From: Seleniivibrio woodruffii | GTDB lineage: Bacteria > Chrysiogenota > Deferribacteres > Deferribacterales > Geovibrionaceae | NCBI RefSeq assembly: GCF_029267515.1 | Contig: NZ_JAJUIS010000008.1 | Span: forward strand, 1-64,000 | Direction of reading: 5' to 3' | Length of the DNA stretch: 64,000 bases | In this document: positions 1 to 7,364 of the stretch, piece after piece | Layout: every line of letters starts with the position of its first letter | Position numbering within the stretch: the stretch's first letter is position 1 | The notes under the pieces: generated by a model | The model's database searches: none | Told to the model about the DNA's origin: nothing | What the model saw: only the letters and a program-made list of their open reading frames with translations | Position numbers and translations under genes: made by a program

Positions 1-197
1 ATGAAGAGCATCTTGAATAATATTACAGGATGGATACCGGGGCGACCGGTTGTGCTGTATAAGTCTTTCGTCTTTGCCTCTATAAAACGAAAGTCGATGC
101 TCTTAGCTATCTTGCGAAGAAGATGATCATGAGGGACAAGATCATCAATATTCAGGTAAAGTTCCGTTTCAAATTGGTCTTCTGTTTCTTTAAGCAT
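1..197 (-). CDS. IS1182-family transposase, N-terminal fragment (continues past window start)
   Basis: Reading the minus strand from an ATG at 195-197 gives 65 residues that run off the left edge without a stop. The protein begins MLKETEDQFETELYLNIDDL and continues with DHLLRKIAKSIDF and GRPGIHPVILFKMLF. This is the typical start of IS1182/IS4-like DDE transposases (the InsH N-terminal, DUF772-type domain): a 'lvp.dhllr.id' segment followed by 'GRP..dPv.lfkmll'. The catalytic DDE residues would lie outside the window, so whether the copy is intact cannot be judged. It lies 3' of the rsmI-like gene with about 300 bp of repeat-containing DNA between them. Confidence 0.8.
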   Translation of the reverse strand, partial: MLKETEDQFETELYLNIDDLVPHDHLLRKIAKSIDFRFIEAKTKDLYSTTGRPGIHPVILFKMLF

Positions 198-212
198 TAT
201 ATACAATAACAA

Positions 213-244
213 AAACCCCATGTATTTGCAATTACATGGGGTTT
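213..244. repeat. Perfect 12-bp inverted repeat upstream of the transposase
   Basis: AAACCCCATGTA (213-224) and TACATGGGGTTT (233-244) are exact reverse complements with an 8-nt loop. The hairpin lies 16 nt upstream of the transposase ATG. It could be part of the IS end or limit transposase expression. The role is inferred. Confidence 0.6.
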
Positions 245-257
245 GTCAACAACCTGA

Positions 258-281
258 GGCGACCTGCGGGTCGCCTTTTTT
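258..281 (+). terminator. Rho-independent terminator-like hairpin at the IS boundary
   Basis: GGCGACC (258-264) pairs with GGTCGCC (269-275) and six T follow. No plus-strand gene lies directly upstream inside the window, so it would stop plus-strand transcription coming out of the IS. Confidence 0.55.
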
Positions 282-388
282 ATTAATCATTCGTAAGTGA
301 TGTCGTATAGAGAAAAGAGAGCCTGCTTCAACCCTATGGGGTTCGCAGAGACATATATTTTAACGTAAGCAACAGTCTTAATCTAAAC

Positions 389-510
389 TTTCCGTTCAGA
401 ACCGAGCAGTTCAAGGCGTACGAAAAAAAATATGCGCAGTGTACAAAACATAGTACATGAGCAATATTTTTTTGAGTGAACGCAGAAATGCGATGCGTTA
501 TGAGCGGAAA
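389..510. repeat. Long palindromic intergenic element, copy A
   Basis: The outer arms TTTCCGTTCA (389-398) and TGAGCGGAAA (501-510) pair with one G-T. The inner arms around 424-444 and 453-473 (A-run, ATAT, GTAC / GTAC, ATAT, T-run) form the central stem. Copies at 16555-16671 and 28934-29055 have the same architecture and share GAGCAGTTCAAGGCG, AATATGCGCAGTGTAC and GAAATGCGATG with this one in whole or part. The right arm contains the last codons of the rsmI-like gene (stop at 498-500). The rest of the 283-497 gap shows nothing recognisable. Confidence 0.8.
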
Positions 511-1172
511 CTTCCAGCTATCACAAGTACAAACGGTTTTTTGACCTTGTCAGGTATCGCCGCAGCTATCTCCTTCGCACTTCCCCTATAAGTCTTCTCG
601 TCAGCCATGCCGAGGTTAAACGACATGCTCATGGGGCGGTCGATGAAGACAACCTCTTCGATAAGCTGGTTTGCGTGGTACGGTCTTTCAAACAGCACGA
701 CAGTGTCCCTGCTGTTCATAACCCTGTCCATGAATTTCTTTCTCTGGACGCCCTCTTTCGGCGGAAATCCCATGAAATGAAATCTTTCGGAAAAGTATCC
801 GGAAACGGACAGAGCCGCAGTTATTGATGAAGGTCCGGGGACTGAGATAACGTTAAATCCCGCGTTCCATGCCATATTCACAAAATCATATCCGGGATCG
901 GCAACGCAAGGCGTGCCGGAATCGCTCATTATGAGTACGTTCTCGTGTCCTTTGCAGATATCCAGCAGAAATTCCTTATCGCGGTCGAGAGAATGTTCGT
1001 TCAGCAGCATCTGCTCTTTGTCTCGGAAGCCTGACGCTGCAAGCATTCTGCCCAGATTGCGTTTGTCCTCACCGACGATGAGGGAGCATTTTTCAACTAC
1101 TTCAAAAAGATACGTCGGCGAACCTGTATATTCGCCGCTGATGCTTGTGCCCGCTATGTAAAGTGTCGTCAT
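498..1172 (-). CDS. rsmI: RsmI-like 16S rRNA 2'-O-ribose methyltransferase (tetrapyrrole-methylase fold)
   Basis: Known RsmI enzymes use SAM to methylate C1402 of 16S rRNA. This 224-residue protein shows the family core: LIVGEDKRN near residue 35 (usual 'AEDTR'), [12 protein letters not shown] near 83-94 (usual SDAGTPGISDPG), [15 protein letters not shown] and FMGFPPKEG. It is shorter than typical RsmI (about 280) because it ends right after the catalytic domain. The usual N-terminal ATPIGNL motif is replaced by AGTSISG. The start overlaps the serS stop by 4 nt (ATGA), so it is the last gene of the ribF operon. Because of the divergent motifs, another SAM-dependent target is possible. Confidence 0.75.
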   Translation of the reverse strand: MTTLYIAGTSISGEYTGSPTYLFEVVEKCSLIVGEDKRNLGRMLAASGFRDKEQMLLNEHSLDRDKEFLLDICKGHENVLIMSDSGTPCVADPGYDFVNMAWNAGFNVISVPGPSSITAALSVSGYFSERFHFMGFPPKEGVQRKKFMDRVMNSRDTVVLFERPYHANQLIEEVVFIDRPMSMSFNLGMADEKTYRGSAKEIAAAIPDKVKKPFVLVIAGSFRS

Positions 1173-2440
1173 GCGGTTATCACTTCCAGACCGCCGAGGT
1201 ATGGTCTGAGTGCTTTTGGAACGGTAACTGAGCCGTCCTCGTTCTGATAGTTTTCAAGTACGGCAACAAGCGTTCTGCCGATTGCAAGTCCTGAACCGTT
1301 CAGCGTATGGGCAAACTCGACCTTTTTGCCGTCCTTTCTGCGGAGGCGTATGGATGCCCGGCGCGCCTGATAGTCTGTGAACGTTGAACAGGAGGAAATC
1401 TCCCTGTAGGTATTCGCAGACGGCAGCCACACTTCAATGTCGAAAGTTTTTGCGGATGAAAAACCTATATCGCCTGAGCAGAGTGTCATAACTCTGTAGG
1501 GCAGTTCCAGCGTGCGCAGTATATTTTCAGCGGAATCAAGGAGTTCCGCAAGCTCCGCTTCTGAATCTTCGGGAGCTGTTATCTTAACAAGCTCAACCTT
1601 GTTGAACTGGTGCTGACGGATGAGTCCGCGCACGTCCTTTCCGTGTGAACCGGCTTCTCTGCGGAAACATGCGGAATATGAGCAGTGACGGATAGGCAGT
1701 TCCGTTTCGGAGATTATCTCTCCGCTGTAAAGGTTTGTAACGGAAACCTCTGCCGTTGGGATAAGGTACAGTCCGTCCCGTTCGCATTTGAAGAGTTCCT
1801 CTTCAAACTTGGGGAGCTGTCCTGTTCCGCGCATTGCGTCGGCGTTCACAAGGTAGGGTGCAAGCACCTCTTTGTATCCGCGCTGTGCGTGGGTATCCAG
1901 CATAAAGTTGATGAGCGCCCTTTCCAGTTTCGCGCCCATACCCATGTATGCGGTAAATCTTGATTTCGCAACTTTTGTTCCGCGTTCAAAATCCAGAATT
2001 TTCAGGTTTTCGGCTATATCCCAGTGGGCTTTCGGTTCGAAGGAGAATTTTTTCGGTTCGCCCCAAGTCTTGCTGACCACATTCTCCGTTTCGTCTTTGC
2101 CCACAGGTACTTCGTCTTTAACAAGGTTCGGCAGGTTGAGGAGCATATCCTCCATCTTTGCCTGAATCTCAGCTAGGATCCTGTCGTTGGCGTCTATCTC
2201 GTCGCCCGCAATGCGCATCTTCTCCTGAATTTCGGAGATATCGCCGCCATCTTTGCGGATTTTGCCTATCTCTTTGCTGACGGTGTTGCGTTCGCTTTTC
2301 AGATCGTCGTTTTTCGCCTGCAGTTTTTTGCGCTCCGCATCCAGAGCCATAAGCCCGTCGAAATCAAACTGAGCACCTCTGTCTGCGGTCTTTTTCCGCG
2401 CTATGTCCTGATTTGCGATTATATATTTAATGTCAAGCAT
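1169..2440 (-). CDS. serS: Seryl-tRNA synthetase
   Basis: This enzyme charges tRNA-Ser with serine in the cytosol (class II synthetase). At 423 residues it has normal length. Residues about 25-100 form the charged antiparallel coiled coil that grips the tRNA long arm. The class II motifs are clear: motif 2 with [11 protein letters not shown] near 255-265, then the family sequence [13 protein letters not shown], and motif 3 near 380-390 with [26 protein letters not shown] is the serine-enzyme signature region. The gene lies 5 nt downstream of bamD and overlaps the rsmI-like gene by 4 nt, indicating co-transcription. Confidence 0.98.
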   Translation of the reverse strand: MLDIKYIIANQDIARKKTADRGAQFDFDGLMALDAERKKLQAKNDDLKSERNTVSKEIGKIRKDGGDISEIQEKMRIAGDEIDANDRILAEIQAKMEDMLLNLPNLVKDEVPVGKDETENVVSKTWGEPKKFSFEPKAHWDIAENLKILDFERGTKVAKSRFTAYMGMGAKLERALINFMLDTHAQRGYKEVLAPYLVNADAMRGTGQLPKFEEELFKCERDGLYLIPTAEVSVTNLYSGEIISETELPIRHCSYSACFRREAGSHGKDVRGLIRQHQFNKVELVKITAPEDSEAELAELLDSAENILRTLELPYRVMTLCSGDIGFSSAKTFDIEVWLPSANTYREISSCSTFTDYQARRASIRLRRKDGKKVEFAHTLNGSGLAIGRTLVAVLENYQNEDGSVTVPKALRPYLGGLEVITA

Positions 2441-2445
2441 CTTCG

Positions 2446-3219
2446 TTAAGCTCCCTTCTTTTCCAGTCTCTTCTGAACCCTGTCGAGAAGTGATACAAGC
2501 TGTTTCGCAACGTCCTTTGCATATTTTGTGTCGGGCTTCTCTTTCATGAGCTGGTTGAAATATCTGAGGGCATCGTTCTCTTTGCCCTCCTGTGCTGCAT
2601 AGTAAAGCCCGTACTCATAGAGTGCGTCCTCGTATGCGTTGGTGTCCTTGTATCTTTCTATGATGTAGTCCAGTCTCTTTACACCCGCCTGCGGTTCTTT
2701 TATGCGGATATAGAATTTCGCCACATAAAGTTCGCGGTCTGCAAGCATGTTGCGAAGTTCAACAATCTTTTCGGTAAGTTTGAATTCTTTTGAAAAACCG
2801 GGGTCTTTCTCCCTTAATGTCGTAAAGCTCTTGAGGGCACCTTCCGCCGCGGACATATCCCTGTCCATCTTGTCTATGAGGGCATAGTGTGAAAGCCCAA
2901 GCCTGAGAAGCGCGGTGTTTGCGTCTTCGGAAGAACCGTAAACGTCAAGATACTGCTGATAGGCGGGTATCGCTTCGGGGTATCTCTTGCTCAGGAAATA
3001 AGAATCCGCGAGGAAAAGCTGTGCTTTTGCAGCCATATCCGGTGATTCAGCTTCCATAATGGAGTTTTCGAACATCGGAATGGCATCTTCGTAGTTCTTT
3101 TTCTGAAAATAAGCCAGACCTTTCTGCATACTTTCGTCGGCATTGAGGTGGGGCTGGGGTTTCGTACACGCAAAGAGTGTGGCGGCAGCCAGCACGAAGA
3201 CAAGAAGTTTTTTCATCAT
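2446..3219 (-). CDS. bamD: Outer membrane assembly lipoprotein BamD (TPR)
   Basis: BamD is the TPR lipoprotein of the BAM complex that inserts beta-barrel proteins into the outer membrane. The 257-residue protein starts with a lipoprotein signal, with LFACTKP as lipobox and Cys18 as the lipidated residue. TPR-like helices follow: [36 protein letters not shown] and [11 protein letters not shown]. The family hallmark near residues 163-190 is [20 protein letters not shown] followed by LDYIIERY. It sits between rimO (1-nt gap) and serS (5-nt gap). A generic TPR lipoprotein is less likely because of the BamD-specific C-terminal half. Confidence 0.87.
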   Translation of the reverse strand: MMKKLLVFVLAAATLFACTKPQPHLNADESMQKGLAYFQKKNYEDAIPMFENSIMEAESPDMAAKAQLFLADSYFLSKRYPEAIPAYQQYLDVYGSSEDANTALLRLGLSHYALIDKMDRDMSAAEGALKSFTTLREKDPGFSKEFKLTEKIVELRNMLADRELYVAKFYIRIKEPQAGVKRLDYIIERYKDTNAYEDALYEYGLYYAAQEGKENDALRYFNQLMKEKPDTKYAKDVAKQLVSLLDRVQKRLEKKGA

Positions 3220-3220
3220 A

Positions 3221-4534
3221 TCACCATATGTTGTCTGTTATTTCACAGTAAATGTCGGGGTAAACGATTCTTTTTATTCTGCATCTGTATGGACCGAAAC
3301 CTCTGTCGGCGAGTCCGCCGATGATATAGGTGCGTCCGTCTATTTCAGGAGCCTGAAAAACGGCTCTGCCCTGAAGAATGAACTCCGATTCCTCGCTTTC
3401 GCCCTCAACGTAGGCGATTATGTCGTCTTTTCTCATGGATTTCAAGCGTGTATTGGTATTCTCTTTCTGGAGTTTCTGTAAAACCTTTATGCGCCTGTTC
3501 ACCTCACGCTTGCCGGCGGGCATTCCAAGGTTATAAGCGGAGGTGCCTTTTTCCCTGTAGTAGGGGAAAAAACCTGCGAAGTCAGGCTTATGCTTTTTCA
3601 GAAAAGCAACAAGCTCATCAAAATCCGCATCCGTTTCTCCGGGAAACCCAACGATCATAGTGGTGCGCAGAAAACTATCGGGGTCTTTCCTCCTTATGGC
3701 GGTGAAAACCCTGTCTATCATTTCAGGGTCGGATTTCCGTTTCATAGCTTTAAGCATCTTCGCGCTGTAGTGCTGAACAGGAATATCGAAATAGCTCAGT
3801 ATCTTATGCGAAGAACATATAGTTTCAATAAGCTCGTCGTCCACTCCGTCGGGGTTCATGTACATCACTCTGACAGAGAAATCGCCCTCAATGTTCTCAA
3901 TTTTTTTCAGCAGCGGCACTATCTCTTTCCGTCCGTATAGGTCGGTTCCGTACTTTGTGTTGTCCTGTGAAATAATTATTATCTCTTTAATACCCTGCTT
4001 AACGAGGTTTTCAGCCTCCGCCAGAATGTCCTCTGCGGGTCGGCTGACAAGCTGACCGCGGATGCCGGGTATAGCGCAGTATGAGCATTTGTTGTTGCAC
4101 CCTTCCGATATCTTGAGATACGCGAAATAGGGCGTATTGGCGATAAGGCGGGATGTGCCGTAGTTTTTCGGGCGCTCGCCCGTGCCGTTCAGGAAACCTA
4201 TTACCTTATCAAGTTCGCCCACGCCTGTGAAGAAATCTATCTCCGGCATCTCCTTGAGCAGTTCCAGCTTATAGCGCTCGCTCATACATCCGGTGACTAT
4301 GAGTTTTGCGTCCTTCTGTTTGCGCCGGCTCATTTCCAGTATGTTGTCGATGGCTTCCGCCACGGCAGGTTCGATGAATCCGCAGGTATTAACCACTATT
4401 GCGTCGGAATCTTCCGGAACATGGGTTATCTCATACCCCTCGTCCCTGATTGAACCCATGAGATATTCAAGATCCACCTGATTTTTTGAACAGCCAAGGC
4501 TGATAAATGAAATTTTCTTATTTTTGTCCTTCAA
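3221..4534 (-). CDS. rimO: Ribosomal protein S12 methylthiotransferase RimO
   Basis: RimO is a radical-SAM enzyme with two [4Fe-4S] clusters that adds a methylthio group to an aspartate of ribosomal protein S12. The 437 residues show the UPF0004 domain with three Cys (SLGCSKNQVD, VNTCGF, VTGCMSERY), the radical-SAM CX3CX2C motif in EGCNNKCSYCAIPGIRG near residue 150, and GFPGETDADFDELVAFLKK. Near the C-terminus FQAPEIDGRTYIIGG matches the RimO-type TRAM domain better than MiaB. The start codon lies inside the 3' end of ribF (17-nt overlap), so translation is probably coupled. Confidence 0.93.
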   Translation of the reverse strand: MKDKNKKISFISLGCSKNQVDLEYLMGSIRDEGYEITHVPEDSDAIVVNTCGFIEPAVAEAIDNILEMSRRKQKDAKLIVTGCMSERYKLELLKEMPEIDFFTGVGELDKVIGFLNGTGERPKNYGTSRLIANTPYFAYLKISEGCNNKCSYCAIPGIRGQLVSRPAEDILAEAENLVKQGIKEIIIISQDNTKYGTDLYGRKEIVPLLKKIENIEGDFSVRVMYMNPDGVDDELIETICSSHKILSYFDIPVQHYSAKMLKAMKRKSDPEMIDRVFTAIRRKDPDSFLRTTMIVGFPGETDADFDELVAFLKKHKPDFAGFFPYYREKGTSAYNLGMPAGKREVNRRIKVLQKLQKENTNTRLKSMRKDDIIAYVEGESEESEFILQGRAVFQAPEIDGRTYIIGGLADRGFGPYRCRIKRIVYPDIYCEITDNIW

Positions 4535-5441
4535 AAAACACCTTTATGTTGTCGCAGTCGGTCATAATCTGAGTTTTAAGCTCATCCACCGACCCGAATT
4601 TTCTGTCGCTACGCATGAAGTGAATCACTTCAGCTTCGATGTATTTTCCGTAGAGGTTCCCCGAATAGCCGAACAGGTTGACCTCCACCCTTTTTTTAAG
4701 TCCTTCGCCCACTGTGGGGCGTTCCCCTATATAGAGCGCGCCGTTATAAACGCCGCCGTCCGTGTGCACCCTTGCCGCATATATGCCGTTCATGGGTATA
4801 AGTTCGTTGACAGGCTCGATGTTTGCTGTCGGGAAACCTATTCCGGTGGCTATGCCGTCGCCCCTTACCACAGTTCCGCCTATGGTGAAACTGCGTCCCA
4901 GAAGCTGCGCAGCAGAATCCGCATCCCCGGCCAGAAGAGCCTTACGGATATTTGTGCTGGATGCCGTAACGCCGTCCACAACCACCTTAGGCACCTGAAC
5001 AGCCGTGAATCCGAGCCTGCTGCTGAGATGCACCAGATATTCGTATGAACCGGCTCTGCCCCGTCCGAAGCGGTAGTCATACCCTACCACGATGAACGAA
5101 GCACGCATCTTTTTCACCAGAAACTCGCTGACGAATATCTCAGGATTTATGCCCGCCAGATGCTCGTCAAATTTCATTAGGAACAGCTTATCCGCTCCAA
5201 GCCTTTCAAATTCGCGTATCTTCATATCCAGCGTGGATATAAGTTTCACGTCCGCGCCGAAAAATTTAAGCGGGTGCGGCTCAAATGTAACAAGTGCGCT
5301 TTCCAGCCCCTTTTCCCTTGCAAGGCTCACAGTGCGGCGTATAAGCCGCGCGTGCCCCGCGTGCACCCCGTCGAAGTTGCCAAGACTGACAACCATATTT
5401 CTGTCCGACTGAAAAGAGGATATGTCCCTGATTATTTCCAT
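4518..5441 (-). CDS. ribF: Bifunctional riboflavin kinase / FAD synthetase
   Basis: RibF converts riboflavin to FMN and then to FAD. The N-terminal adenylyltransferase module has SLGNFDGVHAGHARLI (HIGH-like motif, residues about 19-34) and VGYDYRFGRGRAG near 118. The C-terminal flavokinase module has GIATGIGFPTANIEP (ATP-binding PTAN motif, about 195-210), NGIYAARV and HFMRSDRKFGSVDEL. At 307 residues it has normal length. It is the first gene of the minus-strand operon ribF-rimO-bamD-serS-rsmI and is transcribed divergently from the efflux operon. Confidence 0.97.
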   Translation of the reverse strand: MEIIRDISSFQSDRNMVVSLGNFDGVHAGHARLIRRTVSLAREKGLESALVTFEPHPLKFFGADVKLISTLDMKIREFERLGADKLFLMKFDEHLAGINPEIFVSEFLVKKMRASFIVVGYDYRFGRGRAGSYEYLVHLSSRLGFTAVQVPKVVVDGVTASSTNIRKALLAGDADSAAQLLGRSFTIGGTVVRGDGIATGIGFPTANIEPVNELIPMNGIYAARVHTDGGVYNGALYIGERPTVGEGLKKRVEVNLFGYSGNLYGKYIEAEVIHFMRSDRKFGSVDELKTQIMTDCDNIKVFFEGQK

Positions 5442-5577
5442 CTAAGTAATATGCCAGACACATTAATTTAATCAATCAGAATTTAACGCGAAAACATCAA
5501 TTCTTCACGGTTTTTTCACCAAACGCAGTAAAATGAAAAAAGATAACGTTTTGAATCTGTTAAATGCAAGTTTAAGG

Positions 5578-5606
5578 TTGACATATATAAGTCTTGTCCA
5601 TAATAT
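5578..5606 (+). promoter_or_regulatory. Sigma-70 promoter of the regulator/efflux operon, with possible operator
   Basis: TTGACA (5578-5583), a 17-nt spacer and TAATAT (5601-5606) form a near-consensus promoter. The -10 region runs into a direct repeat ATATTCAT-ATATTCAT (about 5603-5619). A repeat like this is a candidate operator for the ArsR-type protein encoded just downstream. The operator role is inferred. Confidence 0.7.
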
Positions 5607-5639
5607 TCATATATTCATTTTTCTTTGGAGGTTTTTATT

Positions 5640-5942
5640 ATGGAAGAATGGTTCGCAATGTACTCCGAGAAGCTCAAGGCAATAGGTCACCCTATCAGAC
5701 TCAAACTGATGGTTGGTCTCATGAGCAACGAGTGCAACGTTACCAAAATCTGTAAAGGGCTTGATATCCCTCAGGCCACCACAAGTCAGCACCTTGCAAT
5801 ACTCAAAAACAAAGGGCTGATCAAAGGCAAAAGGTCCGGAACCAGCATTTGCTACAGCATCGCCGACGACGGCATCAAAGCTATGATTAAAGAACTTATG
5901 GAGAAGACAGGATGCGTTTCCCCGTGCGAGGGTTCACACTAA
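5640..5942 (+). CDS. ArsR/SmtB-family transcriptional regulator
   Basis: This 100-residue winged-helix repressor is of the ArsR/SmtB type. I chose the ATG at 5640 because GGAGG lies at 5627-5631, inside the alternative TTG start. The core is KLKAIGHPIRLKLMVGLM (helix 1) and the recognition helix region DIPQATTSQHLAILKNKGLI, then a wing with GKRSGTSICYSI. Cys32 and Cys38 sit near the position of the ArsR metal-binding helix, and Cys92 and Cys96 are at the C-terminus. A metal, arsenic or thiol-persulfide sensor is therefore possible. The 3' end overlaps the TolC gene by 31 nt, so it most likely controls the efflux operon behind it. Confidence 0.88.
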   Translation: MEEWFAMYSEKLKAIGHPIRLKLMVGLMSNECNVTKICKGLDIPQATTSQHLAILKNKGLIKGKRSGTSICYSIADDGIKAMIKELMEKTGCVSPCEGSH

Positions 5943-7228
5943 GCCTTGCGCTGCTTTTTGCGGCACAGGCACACGCGGCTTCACTCACCTTTGCTCAGGC
6001 AAAGGAGATGGCGCTTAAAAATTCGAACGTCATAAAATCATATAAGGCGGACGAAGAAGCGGCAGGCTACGTCAAAAATCAGGCTGTGGGCAGCTATCTT
6101 CCAAATATCAGCCTGCACCAGACTCTCATGAAATCCGATGAACCGGGCACCGCTGCATTTGCCACGGCAAAGCAGGGCAGGTTCGACATGAACTATTTCA
6201 TGAACAATATGGCAAGCCCCGACACCGTTACAACCTATACCACACAGGTTCAGGTTATGCAGCCGATATTTATGCAGGGACAGATCTATTACGGCATAAA
6301 ACAGGCGGACAAAGCCTATCAGGCAAGCCGTATGCAGACAGAACGGGCGACGCAGTTCACCCTGTATAATCTGCACATGGCGTTTTACGGGCTGGCTCTC
6401 GCTGAAAAGGCGCTGGACACCGCAAACCACTCATACGAACGCACAAAAAGATACTACAGGAACGCCGCAGACTTTTTCAACAACGGTCTCATCGTTAAAA
6501 GCGACCTGATGGTATCTGAAAGCTACATGCTTATGAACGAACAGGCGGTCAAAGAAGCCGAAAAGCAGCACGCGGTTGCCATGAGCAACCTGCAAAGGCT
6601 TCTTGACTCCGATGAACCCGTTAAGGTCGTCTGGACGACACCGGAACTGGAATTCTCCGAGGATATTTCCAAATATACCGCTACTGGACTGAAAAACAGG
6701 CAGGATCTCTCTGCTATGCAGAAATATCTGGACGCGGCAGGATATGAAACCAAAAAGGCAAAGGCGGCTCTTCTGCCCTCCGTTTACCTCTTTGCGGACT
6801 ATCAGCGCAACGACGACAAGTTCCTCGGCGACAACGGAGACGGTACGACATACGGGATTCAGGCGGATATGAACCTGTTCAAAGGCTTCGGCGATTATAA
6901 CAAAATTGCCGAAACAAAGAGCAGACAGATTTCCCTTATGCACCAGATATCAGACAAAAAACTCGAAATAAAATCCGAGATAAAGAATTCTTATTACGGC
7001 GTTATAGCCGCATCCAAACAGATCGAGGCGTCAAAAAAACGTGTTGAGGCAGCGCAAACGGCGCTCGCTATTACGGAAAACAGGTTTAACGAAGGTCTTT
7101 CGAAGGTTACTGAGCTGCTGGACAGGGAAGTTGACCTGAAGCAGGCTGAGCTTTCGCTCTATATGTCCGAATATCAGGAGATAGTTGAGAAAGCGGGACT
7201 TCATCTGGCAGCCGGAGATTTACACTAA
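5912..7228 (+). CDS. TolC-family outer membrane efflux protein
   Basis: This outer-membrane channel subunit of a tripartite efflux pump has 438 residues. It has an N-terminal signal peptide (LSLALLFAAQAHAA, cleavage near residue 23) and two TolC-like alpha-hairpin repeats. Each starts with long helices: LTFAQAKEMALKNSNVIKSY near the N-terminus, and EIKSEIKNSYYGVIAASKQI and ALAITENRFNEGLSKVTELL near the C-terminus. The latter is the family signature that ends in a 'y..al..y' type segment. The chosen start overlaps the regulator gene, so the two genes are translationally linked. The RND adaptor and pump genes follow after a 136-bp gap with their own promoter. Confidence 0.9.
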   Translation: MRFPVRGFTLSLALLFAAQAHAASLTFAQAKEMALKNSNVIKSYKADEEAAGYVKNQAVGSYLPNISLHQTLMKSDEPGTAAFATAKQGRFDMNYFMNNMASPDTVTTYTTQVQVMQPIFMQGQIYYGIKQADKAYQASRMQTERATQFTLYNLHMAFYGLALAEKALDTANHSYERTKRYYRNAADFFNNGLIVKSDLMVSESYMLMNEQAVKEAEKQHAVAMSNLQRLLDSDEPVKVVWTTPELEFSEDISKYTATGLKNRQDLSAMQKYLDAAGYETKKAKAALLPSVYLFADYQRNDDKFLGDNGDGTTYGIQADMNLFKGFGDYNKIAETKSRQISLMHQISDKKLEIKSEIKNSYYGVIAASKQIEASKKRVEAAQTALAITENRFNEGLSKVTELLDREVDLKQAELSLYMSEYQEIVEKAGLHLAAGDLH

Positions 7229-7236
7229 AATTTAAA

Positions 7237-7281
7237 GAGACTGCTGCGCCACTGCAATAACTGCAAGGACGTAGCAGTCTC
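7237..7281. repeat. Interspersed hairpin repeat (family 2), short copy after tolC
   Basis: GAGACTGCT (7237-7245) pairs exactly with AGCAGTCTC (7273-7281), followed by ATTTTCATTTTT. The AGACTGCT end is shared with copies at 19940-20011 and 37212-37273. It may also act as a terminator for the TolC gene, since a T-rich stretch follows. Confidence 0.55.
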
Positions 7282-7305
7282 ATTTTCATTTTTAAAACAA
7301 ACGGC

Positions 7306-7333
7306 TTGAAAACTGTGCACTAAATATTATAAT
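7306..7333 (+). promoter_or_regulatory. Sigma-70 promoter for adaptor/RND genes, AT-rich possible operator
   Basis: TTGAAA (7306-7311), a 16-nt spacer and TATAAT (7328-7333). The region from 7322 to 7347 is an AT-rich partly palindromic stretch. On the minus strand it reads ATATTCAAATATTAT, which resembles the ATATTCATATATTCAT repeat at the promoter upstream of the regulator gene. The same regulator may bind both sites (inference). Confidence 0.55.
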
Positions 7334-7364
7334 ATTTGAATATAATAAAATTAAGAGGATTAAA

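Larger units (their letters stand above)
1..282 (-). mobile_element. End of an IS1182-type insertion sequence, cut by the window edge
   Basis: This is the 5' end of an insertion sequence. It holds the start of a transposase gene, a 12-bp perfect hairpin just upstream of it and a terminator-like hairpin facing into the element. The family assignment comes from the transposase N-terminus. The outer boundary (about 245-285) is a guess because the other end, and so the terminal inverted repeat, lies outside the window. Confidence 0.6.

Noticed and set aside
1-282. Assigning the full IS element with inverted repeats
   Set aside because: Only one end is in the window, so the terminal inverted repeats and target duplication cannot be verified.
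498-1172. rsmI-like gene considered as a pseudogene because it is short
   Set aside because: The frame is intact from a start coupled to serS to a normal stop, with conserved catalytic motifs throughout. Loss is limited to the C-terminal extension.
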